Origin: an uncultured Lachnospiraceae bacterium
GTDB taxonomy: Bacteria > Bacillota > Clostridia > Lachnospirales > Lachnospiraceae
Length of the DNA stretch: 5,328 bases
NCBI GenBank assembly: GCA_934371475.1
Contig: CAKRNX010000156.1
Coordinates: 1 to 5,328, forward strand
Direction: 5' to 3'
Shown here: positions 1 to 5,328 of the stretch, in pieces
Numbering within the stretch: position 1 is the stretch's first letter
How the letters are laid out: the number at the start of each line of letters is the position of its first letter
Notes under the pieces: generated by a model
Databases searched by the model: none
Seen by the model: only the letters and a program-made list of their open reading frames with translations
Told to the model about the DNA's origin: nothing
Made by a program: the position numbers and the translations under genes

Positions 1-3
1 TGT

Positions 4-1212
4 ATGATGGAGAAGTTGCAGTTATCAAGAAAGAAACCTATGGTTTTGCTGGCAGCAGCATTGCTGCTGCTGTGGACGTCAATGATGCCGATGTATGCGA
101 GTGCGGCCCCGGCTACCGGCGGGATCAGTATGTGTACAGATTATCCGGGCATTACGGTAAAGCCTGGGGAGACCACAACATTCAGTCTGTATTTTACAAA
201 CAGCGATGATACACAGGCAGACATGGAACTGAGCGCAGAAAATCTTCCTGAAGGCTGGAGCGGATATTTCAGGGGCAGCGGGAGTGAGGTGAGCAGTGTA
301 CATGTCTATGGCAGTCAGACAAAAGATGACAGCCCGGCTCTGAGTTATTCGCTGACGGTATCTGAAGAGGCAGAAGAGGGAACGTATCAGATAAACCTGA
401 AAGCAGACGGAGGATCCGGTAATACGGTTACATTGCCGCTGACGGTGTATGTAGCTGAACAGGAGTCCGGTCAGGGCAACTTTACGGCAGAGTATCCGGA
501 ACAGCAGGGTGCGTCTGGTACAAATTTCAGTTTCAGCACCACGCTGGTCAACAACGGACTTTCTACTTCCACATACAGTCTGTCGGCAAAAGCACCGGAG
601 GGATGGCAGGTTACATTTACTCCATCCGGTGAGAGCAGCCAGGTAGCGAGTGTTCCGGTTGATGCGGGATCCAGCCAGGGTCTGACAGTGGCAGTTATTC
701 CCAGTGACAATGTAGAAAAAGGCGATTATTCCATTAATTGTACGGCTATCTCGGCGGACGAGACTTTGAACCTGGAGCTGAAGGTGACGATTACAGGCAG
801 TTATACTATGACGCTGACGACTCCGTCCGGAAATCTAAGTGCCAGTGCCTATGCCGGAGAGGAGACTCCGGTGACCTTGAGTCTTCAGAATACCGGAAAT
901 GTGGATCTGGAAAATATCCAGTTGACTTCCTCTGCTTCTACGGATTGGAATGTGAGATTTGATGAAACTACCATTGACACTCTGGAGGCAGGAGCGACAA
1001 AGGAGATTACTGCCTATATTCAGCCCAGTGAGAATGCGGTAATCGGTGATTATGTGACGGCAATTACGGCAAGAAATGATCAGGCGTCTTCCGAGGTTGA
1101 CCTGAGAGTATCTGTAAAGAATCATACGACCTGGGGCGTGATCGCAGTTCTAATTATCATTGTGATCTGCGGCGGACTGGGGCTGATAATTCGTAAATAT
1201 GGGAGACGGTAA
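4..1212 (+). CDS. Membrane-anchored extracellular NEW3/Ig-like repeat protein, partner of the ABC transporter
   Basis: The protein has 402 residues. Seen: a basic N-terminus (RKK at 9-11), a hydrophobic core at about 13-30 and an A-S-A site (32-34) make a convincing signal peptide. Three similar beta-rich repeats follow at roughly 41-150, 158-265 and 268-372. Each has a 'G-x-x-x-x-F/V-S/T-L-x-x-x-N' strand, and the first two also have an 'A/P-E-G-W' turn (EGW at 83-85 and 199-201). The repeats end in 'G-x-Y' strands (G126-Y128, G240-Y242, G348-Y350). A single membrane helix at about 376-396 and a basic tail (RKYGRR) place the repeats outside the cell and the C-terminus inside. Family knowledge: this repeat style matches NEW3 (NPCBM-associated) domains, often found in COG1470-like membrane proteins beside ABC-2 transporters. 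Inferred: it is an accessory or substrate-handling subunit of the following ATPase and permease. The start is one of two adjacent ATGs; the ribosome binding site lies left of the window, so a slightly earlier start cannot be excluded. Confidence 0.85.
   Translation: MMEKLQLSRKKPMVLLAAALLLLWTSMMPMYASAAPATGGISMCTDYPGITVKPGETTTFSLYFTNSDDTQADMELSAENLPEGWSGYFRGSGSEVSSVHVYGSQTKDDSPALSYSLTVSEEAEEGTYQINLKADGGSGNTVTLPLTVYVAEQESGQGNFTAEYPEQQGASGTNFSFSTTLVNNGLSTSTYSLSAKAPEGWQVTFTPSGESSQVASVPVDAGSSQGLTVAVIPSDNVEKGDYSINCTAISADETLNLELKVTITGSYTMTLTTPSGNLSASAYAGEETPVTLSLQNTGNVDLENIQLTSSASTDWNVRFDETTIDTLEAGATKEITAYIQPSENAVIGDYVTAITARNDQASSEVDLRVSVKNHTTWGVIAVLIIIVICGGLGLIIRKYGRR
1201..1205 (+). promoter_or_regulatory. 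Ribosome binding site of the ABC ATPase gene
   Basis: GGGAG sits 9 bases before the ATG at 1215 and lies inside the last codons of the preceding gene. It supports that ATG as the start and suggests coupled translation across the 2-base gap. Confidence 0.6.
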
Positions 1213-1214
1213 TT

Positions 1215-2231
1215 ATGACGGCAAATAATGCAATCATTTCTACCCAGGGCCTTACGAAGGCATATGGCAGCAAAGTGGCGGTAAACCATCTGGATCTGTC
1301 GATCCGGGAAGGGGAGGTATTCGGACTTCTGGGACCTAACGGAGCAGGCAAAACAACTACAATCCTGATGTTGCTGGGACTGACGGAGCCAACGCTTGGA
1401 ACAGCCATGATTAATGGCATCGACTGTACAAGGAATGCCATGCAGGTAAAACGGATTACGGGATATCTGCCGGATAACGTGGGATTTTATCCTGATATGA
1501 CGGGCAGAGAAAATCTGAAGTTTACGGGAAGGCTGAACGGACTGGATGAGAAAACGATTAATCAAAAAATAGAAAAACTTCTGGAGCGCGTAGGTATGAC
1601 GTATGCGGCGGATCAGAAGACTGGCACTTACTCAAAAGGTATGCGCCAGAGACTGGGAATTGCGGATGTGCTGATGAAGGATCCCAAGGTTATTATTCTG
1701 GATGAGCCGACACTGGGTCTTGACCCGGAGGGAATGAGAGAGTTCCTGCAGCTGATCTGTGAAATGGCCAGAGAGGATGGAAGGACAGTGCTGGTTTCTT
1801 CCCATCAGCTGTACCAGATCCAGCAGATTTGTGACCGTGTGGGAATTTTTGTGTCCGGCAGCCTGATTGCCTGCGGTCCTATCGCGGAGTTGGGAAAGCA
1901 GATGGCAAAAGAAGGGCATTATGTGCTGGAGATCGCTGCAAATCCGTGCGATGACAGGTTTTTAAGTTTTCTGAATTCTATGGACGGCATAAAAGGCATT
2001 GAAAAAGAGGGCGATAAGTTCATTGTACAGTCCAGCCATGATCTGCGGAAAGAAGTGACCGCGTTCCTGGGCAGCAATGATTATACGCTGCTGCATTTAC
2101 GTCAGAAAGGCGGAGATCTGGATGAGATCTACCGGTGTTATTTTGAAAAAGCAGAACAGGATGGTGAGAAACATGGAAAAGACAGGGACAGCAAGCATGT
2201 CTTCGGAAAAAAACTTGGAAGAGAGAAATAA
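1215..2231 (+). CDS. ABC transporter ATP-binding protein (ABC-2 / NosF-like exporter type)
   Basis: This 338-residue cytoplasmic ATPase powers the adjacent permease. Seen: Walker A GPNGAGKTT (40-48), signature YSKGMRQR (139-146), Walker B VIILDEPT (159-166) with catalytic E164, D-loop GLDP (168-171) and H-loop His197 in SSHQL. The Q-loop position reads GYLPDNVGFY (83-92), so the usual glutamine is replaced by the 'YLPD/E' form common in NosF-like ATPases. After the core domain (about 7-222), residues 232-310 form a C-terminal module ending in DLDEIYRCYF, typical of ABC-2 exporter ATPases. The last ~20 residues are Lys/Asp-rich and are encoded where the permease gene overlaps; they look like a by-product of the overlap rather than a domain. 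The gene begins 2 bases after the NEW3 gene. The substrate cannot be read from the ATPase. All catalytic motifs look intact, so it should be active. Confidence 0.95.
   Translation: MTANNAIISTQGLTKAYGSKVAVNHLDLSIREGEVFGLLGPNGAGKTTTILMLLGLTEPTLGTAMINGIDCTRNAMQVKRITGYLPDNVGFYPDMTGRENLKFTGRLNGLDEKTINQKIEKLLERVGMTYAADQKTGTYSKGMRQRLGIADVLMKDPKVIILDEPTLGLDPEGMREFLQLICEMAREDGRTVLVSSHQLYQIQQICDRVGIFVSGSLIACGPIAELGKQMAKEGHYVLEIAANPCDDRFLSFLNSMDGIKGIEKEGDKFIVQSSHDLRKEVTAFLGSNDYTLLHLRQKGGDLDEIYRCYFEKAEQDGEKHGKDRDSKHVFGKKLGREK
2163..2168 (+). promoter_or_regulatory. Ribosome binding site of the permease gene, inside the ATPase gene
   Basis: GGTGAG ends 4 bases before the ATG at 2173. It is the best Shine-Dalgarno-like match among the candidate starts and favours 2173 over 2197 (preceded only by AGGGAC) and over the far-upstream ATG at 2077. 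The spacing is a little short, so the choice is not certain. Confidence 0.45.
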
Positions 2232-3180
2232 ACTGCGATATCACAGTATGGCGGCGCTGTACCGGAAAGAGATGTCAGACCATATTACAAGCAAGCGGTT
2301 TGTGATTATCCTGATCTTGGTTTTTGCTACTACAATTGCGAGTATTTACGGAATGGTCTCCGGGATGTCAGATGCGCTGCAGAGCAGCAGTGACTTTATC
2401 TTTCTGAAAATGTATACGACGAGCGGAAATTCCATTCCTTCTTATGCATCGTTTATCGCGCTGATCGGGCCGTTTATTGGACTGATGCTGGGATTTGATG
2501 CGATCAACAGCGAGCGTAACAACGGGACGCTGAACCGTCTGGTATCGCAGCCCATCTACAGGGATTCGATTATCATCGGAAAATTCCTGGCCGGTGCTTC
2601 ACTGATTTCTATTATGGTGCTGAGTACGGGAGTGCTGATCGGGGCCGCGGGATTCCTGGAGATCGGTATTCTTCCCTCTGGGGAGGAGCTGATCCGGGTG
2701 CTGGTTTATCTGATCTATACCATTGTATATATCTGTTTCTGGCTGGCAATGTCGATCCTGTTTTCGGTTAGCTGCCGCCATTCAGCAACTTCAGCGCTGG
2801 CATCCATTGCCCTGTGGATTTTCTTTGCAATATTTATGAGCCTGCTGGCCAGCATTATTGCAAACGCGGTTTATCCGGTTGATAACCAGTACAATGCAAT
2901 GTACAATTCATTAAATAATTATAACTGCAATCTGTATCTGAATCGGATTTCTCCGTATTATCTGTATACAGAAGCAGTCAGTACGATCCTGAATCCGTCT
3001 GTGAGAGCAGTGAATGCAGTTACTATGTCGCAGCTTGTGGGTGCAATCAGCGGTTATCTGTCTCTGGGACAGAGCCTGCTTCTGGTGTGGCCGCATCTGA
3101 CTGGGCTGCTGGCACTGACACTTGTAATGTTCTCGTTTTCCTATGTGGGATTTATGAGACAGGAGATCAGAGGAAATTAA
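2173..3180 (+). CDS. ABC-2 family transporter permease (NosY/GldF-like)
   Basis: This integral membrane protein has 335 residues from the chosen start. Seen: a polar cytoplasmic N-terminus including LYRKEMSDHITSKRF (29-43), then membrane segments at about 43-60, 93-110, 139-162, 174-199, 208-232 and 302-326. This is the six-helix ABC-2 layout. The cytoplasmic stretch after helix 2, NSERNNGTLNRLVSQPIYR (112-130) followed by GK at 136-137, is the hallmark 'E-R-x-x-G-T-L-x-x-L-x-S-x-P-I-x-R' coupling region of NosY-type permeases. A long outer loop (233-301) is rich in Asn and Tyr and contains RISPYYLYTEA (258-268), a motif also common in this family. Its start overlaps the last 59 bases of the ATPase gene, so the two are almost surely translated together. 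Inferred: it forms the transmembrane dimer of an exporter or remodelling complex with the ATPase and the NEW3 protein. An alternative start at 2197 gives 327 residues. Substrate unknown. Confidence 0.92.
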   Translation: MEKTGTASMSSEKNLEERNKLRYHSMAALYRKEMSDHITSKRFVIILILVFATTIASIYGMVSGMSDALQSSSDFIFLKMYTTSGNSIPSYASFIALIGPFIGLMLGFDAINSERNNGTLNRLVSQPIYRDSIIIGKFLAGASLISIMVLSTGVLIGAAGFLEIGILPSGEELIRVLVYLIYTIVYICFWLAMSILFSVSCRHSATSALASIALWIFFAIFMSLLASIIANAVYPVDNQYNAMYNSLNNYNCNLYLNRISPYYLYTEAVSTILNPSVRAVNAVTMSQLVGAISGYLSLGQSLLLVWPHLTGLLALTLVMFSFSYVGFMRQEIRGN

Positions 3181-3187
3181 AAAATTC

Positions 3188-3244
3188 AAAAAAGAGGAAC
3201 TGTTTTTGAAAGCCGTCGGGAGCTCAAAACAGTTCCTCTTTTTT
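3188..3244. terminator. Bidirectional rho-independent terminator between convergent genes
   Basis: A perfect 19-base inverted repeat pairs 3188-3206 (AAAAAAGAGGAACTGTTTT) with 3226-3244. It can be lengthened by two more pairs (3208-3209 with 3224-3225) if one T is bulged. The loop is about 14 bases. The right arm ends in TTTTTT for + strand transcripts, and the left arm gives TTTTTT, followed by more T after a short break, for minus-strand transcripts. It begins 8 bases after the permease stop and lies about 31 bases beyond the stop of the small minus-strand gene, so it can serve both operons. Confidence 0.9.
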
Positions 3245-3275
3245 ATGTTTACATGAAAATCTGTTCGTCTGTCTG

Positions 3276-3455
3276 TTACAGCTGTTTGCGCACGACCAGG
3301 TATTCATCACCGTTGCGATAGTAGGGACAGTCATAATAACTGTCGGTCATGAAACGAACCATCTCATCTTCGTCAAGATTGATGTCACATACGTAGTATT
3401 CGTAATCTTCATCATATACATAGTTCGCACAGTATTCACATTTTGTTCCGGCCAT
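3276..3455 (-). CDS. Small acidic, tyrosine-rich four-cysteine protein (DUF6472-like)
   Basis: The product is 59 residues and of unknown function. Seen: cysteines at 6, 9, 23 and 43 (a C-x-x-C pair plus two single cysteines), enough for one zinc or other metal site. There are 11 tyrosines and 14 acidic residues. The core motif DINLDEDEMVRF (24-35) is followed by C-P-Y-Y (43-46) and a basic end, VVRKQL. No signal peptide or membrane segment is present, so it is cytoplasmic. From memory this matches small Clostridia proteins annotated DUF6472; I could not check this. The start at 3455 is chosen because AAAGGGG stands 7 bases upstream. An in-frame ATG at 3500 would add 15 residues but has no comparable site and falls in a repeat. 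It follows htpG by 60 bases on the same strand, with no terminator between, so co-transcription is likely. Confidence 0.8.
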   Translation of the reverse strand: MAGTKCEYCANYVYDEDYEYYVCDINLDEDEMVRFMTDSYYDCPYYRNGDEYLVVRKQL

Positions 3456-3462
3456 TATACTG

Positions 3463-3469
3463 CCCCTTT
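3463..3469 (-). promoter_or_regulatory. Ribosome binding site deciding the start of the four-cysteine protein
   Basis: On the minus strand AAAGGGG lies 7 bases before the ATG at 3455. This is a strong, well-spaced Shine-Dalgarno match and is the reason the shorter 59-residue product is preferred over the longer reading frame starting at 3500. Confidence 0.7.
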
Positions 3470-3476
3470 CTATATC

Positions 3477-3507
3477 AAGCAGATATTCGCAATCTCGCAA
3501 TCTGCTT
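3477..3507. repeat. Intergenic inverted repeat with a nested 8-base tandem repeat
   Basis: AAGCAGAT (3477-3484) is the exact inverted copy of ATCTGCTT (3500-3507), leaving a 15-base loop. Most of the loop and part of the right arm form two near-identical 8-base units, TTCGCAAT and CTCGCAAT (3486-3501). It lies between htpG and the small gene. There is no T-run after it on either strand, so it is not a standard terminator. It could be a processing or stabilising hairpin in a shared mRNA, or chance. Confidence 0.4.
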
Positions 3508-3515
3508 CGGTTAAA

Positions 3516-5328
3516 TTATTTTGCAAGCAGCATCATAATTTCGTTGCTGCGTGAGATAAAGCTGGTCATCTCATCCGGTGACAGCGGTTTGTGTGCCAGC
3601 ATGGCCAGATCATAAAGCTGCTGACAGATGAGGTCTGTGTGCTCGCCGTCTTTATGACTGAGAATATACTGAACCAGCTTGTTATTTGCATTCAGAACCA
3701 GTGTCTCAGCACCGCAGAACATAGACGGATCCATCCCGGCCATGCCGTACATCTTCATCATGTCCTGCATACGGCGGCTTTCCTCGGAGAGAATCATCAG
3801 AGAAGAAGTGGTTTCGTTTTTCAGTTTCTCCACTTTGACAGCCAGTTTATCGTTGTTCAGTGCTTTGCGGAATACTTCGGTCAGAGTATCCGTGGTGTCT
3901 TTCAGCTCTTCCTCAGAGGTTTCCTCTTTGAAGGTTTCGGTCACATCGGCATCAATGCGCTGGAATTTCAGATCTTCGCGCTGACGTTCTACATGTGTGA
4001 CAAATGCAGTGTCAATATTGTGCTTGAGGATGACGGCGTTCATACCGGCCTCCTTGAACATGTTGATGTACTGACTTTGCTGGATCTCATCGGTGACATA
4101 GTAGATAGTAGTCTGTTCCTTCTTGGATGCATCTTCAGAGTTATTTTCTGTATTTTCAGCCTTGCTGGCGGTATCTGGCTGCTCCGGAGACTCTTTCTTC
4201 GGAGCCAGTTCATTCAGCGTTACATATTTTCCGTTGATGTCTTTGTAAAGGATATAATCTATCATACGATCATTGAACTTGCTGTCCTTGATGCAGCCGT
4301 ATTTCAGGAAAGGATTAATATCATCCCAGTATTTTTCGTAGTTCTCACGGTCTGTCTTGCACATGCCGGAGAGTTTGTCAGCTACCTTCTTGGAAATGTA
4401 ATCAGAAATTTTCTTTACAAATCCGTCATTCTGCAGAGCGCTTCTGGAAACGTTCAGCGGGAAATCCGGGCAGTCGATGACACCCTTGAGCAGCATCAGG
4501 AATTCCGGAATCACTTCTTTGATATTGTCAGCGATGAACACCTGGTTGTTGTACAGCTTAATTGTACCTTCAATGGAGTCATATTCTGTATTGATCCGTG
4601 GGAAGTAAAGGATACCTTTCAGATTGAACGGATAATCCATATTCAGGTGGATCCAGAACAGCGGCTCTTTATAATCCATGAATACTTTGCGGTAAAACTC
4701 TTTGTATTCATCCTCCGAACATTCATTGGGATGTTTGTTCCACAGTGGATGTGTATCGCTGATGGATACCGGGCGCTTGTTGATTTTTACAAGTTCTTTT
4801 GCGGGGGAAACTTCAATGGTTTCCTTGTTTCCGTTTTCGTCTTCTTTTTCTTCGGTTTTGGCATCCTCGTGGATATGTTCTACCACAATATCGTCATCTT
4901 TTAACTCGGACTCGTCAATTGGCTCATATTCTTGCGGCGCATTTGCTTTGGAGAGGAAAATCTCTACCGGCATGAAGGAGCAGTATTTTTCCAGCACTTC
5001 GCGCATCCGGTATTCGTTGGCAAACTCAAGACTTTCTTCGTTCAGATGAAGAGTGATCTCGGTGCCGACGGAGGTCTTGGAGCCTTCGTCCAGAGTATAC
5101 TCAGAGCCGCCGTCGCATTCCCAGTGAACAGGGGCAGCACCGTCCTGATAGGAAAGCGTATCAATTTCTACATTTTCGCTTACCATAAAGACAGAATAAA
5201 AGCCCAGACCGAAATGACCGATGATCTCATCTTTGTTTGTCTTGTCCTTGTATTTCTCAAGGAATGCCGTAGCGCCTGAAAATGCAATCTGTGTAATGTA
5301 TTCTTCTACTTCATCAGCTGTCATGCCC
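3516..5328 (-). CDS. htpG: Molecular chaperone HtpG (bacterial Hsp90), N-terminus beyond the window edge
   Basis: ATP-dependent cytosolic chaperone that works as a dimer on client proteins. The visible part has 602 residues after a partial Gly codon. The first visible residues, (G)MTADEV, correspond to the 'DNGIGM' nucleotide-binding motif, so about 85 residues are missing at the right edge; 5324 is not the real start. Seen, numbered from that Met: ATP-lid motif GHFGLGFYS (36-44); GTEITLHL (87-94), closing the ATPase domain; an acidic N-to-middle linker (about 136-178); middle domain with FWIHLNMDYPF (223-233) and LNVSR (290-294), whose Arg294 matches the catalytic arginine; a Ser/Glu/Asn/Lys-rich linker (376-404); and the C-terminal dimerisation region with AETLVLNANN (539-548). 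The estimated total of about 690 residues is longer than the roughly 624 of E. coli. From memory, the middle domain resembles Bacteroidetes HtpG more than the enterobacterial type. Promoter and start lie outside the window. Confidence 0.96.
   Translation of the reverse strand, partial: GMTADEVEEYITQIAFSGATAFLEKYKDKTNKDEIIGHFGLGFYSVFMVSENVEIDTLSYQDGAAPVHWECDGGSEYTLDEGSKTSVGTEITLHLNEESLEFANEYRMREVLEKYCSFMPVEIFLSKANAPQEYEPIDESELKDDDIVVEHIHEDAKTEEKEDENGNKETIEVSPAKELVKINKRPVSISDTHPLWNKHPNECSEDEYKEFYRKVFMDYKEPLFWIHLNMDYPFNLKGILYFPRINTEYDSIEGTIKLYNNQVFIADNIKEVIPEFLMLLKGVIDCPDFPLNVSRSALQNDGFVKKISDYISKKVADKLSGMCKTDRENYEKYWDDINPFLKYGCIKDSKFNDRMIDYILYKDINGKYVTLNELAPKKESPEQPDTASKAENTENNSEDASKKEQTTIYYVTDEIQQSQYINMFKEAGMNAVILKHNIDTAFVTHVERQREDLKFQRIDADVTETFKEETSEEELKDTTDTLTEVFRKALNNDKLAVKVEKLKNETTSSLMILSEESRRMQDMMKMYGMAGMDPSMFCGAETLVLNANNKLVQYILSHKDGEHTDLICQQLYDLAMLAHKPLSPDEMTSFISRSNEIMMLLAK

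Noticed and set aside
52..70. A 9-base perfect inverted repeat (GCAGCAGCA / TGCTGCTGC) in the start of the NEW3 gene
   Set aside because: It encodes the Ala/Leu core of the signal peptide; runs of GCA and CTG codons naturally complement each other. It is probably coincidental, although a hairpin here could mildly affect translation.
2077..2172. A longer permease with an N-terminal extension starting at 2077
   Set aside because: The extra 32 residues lie deep inside the conserved C-terminal module of the ATPase, have no ribosome binding site and do not look like a permease N-terminus.
3456..3500. A 15-residue extension of the four-cysteine protein from an ATG at 3500
   Set aside because: The strong ribosome binding site at 3463-3469 lies inside this extension and points to the ATG at 3455. 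The extension covers the intergenic repeat.
3466..3502. A possible minus-strand promoter for the small gene (TTGCGA with GATATA about 18 bases later)
   Set aside because: Both boxes are weak matches and the first falls in the tandem repeat. Read-through from htpG is enough to explain expression.
3591..4904. A 437-codon open frame on the + strand opposite htpG, rich in Phe, Val, Ile and Leu
   Set aside because: It lies entirely antisense to the well-supported htpG. Its hydrophobic, His/Phe-rich composition is what the complement of Glu/Lys/Asp codons gives. It has no recognisable domain.

Overview
The window looks like chromosomal DNA from a gut-type Clostridia, most likely Lachnospiraceae. 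This rests on three things seen in the sequence: moderate GC, AGGAG-like ribosome binding sites, and a small Tyr/Asp-rich four-cysteine protein of a kind I associate with that group. The genus cannot be fixed from this stretch. No RNA gene, insertion sequence, CRISPR array, attachment site or origin is visible, and no gene-free stretch exceeds 100 bases.

The left 60% (positions 4-3180, + strand) is a tightly packed three-gene cassette. The first gene encodes a secreted, membrane-anchored protein with three NEW3/Ig-like beta-sandwich repeats. The second encodes an ABC ATPase and starts 2 bases after the first gene stops. The third encodes a six-helix ABC-2 permease whose start lies inside the end of the ATPase gene. 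Together they look like one exporter or membrane-remodelling complex: ATPase inside, permease in the membrane, and a beta-sandwich protein displayed outside. The layout resembles NosD-NosF-NosY or gliding-type ABC-2 systems with an extracellular partner. The substrate is unknown.

At 3188-3244 a strong hairpin with an A-run on one side and a T-run on the other can end transcription from both directions. It separates the cassette from two convergent genes on the minus strand.

The right part (3276-5328, - strand) holds most of htpG (bacterial Hsp90). Its first roughly 85 codons lie beyond the right edge. It is followed 60 bases downstream by a 59-residue, acidic, tyrosine-rich protein with four cysteines (DUF6472-like). 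No terminator separates the two, so they are probably co-transcribed up to the shared terminator. The HtpG has two acidic linker-like insertions that the E. coli protein lacks.

Nothing here is clearly a new defence or mobile system. The most open biological questions are the substrate of the NEW3-ABC cassette and the role of the small cysteine protein next to Hsp90.
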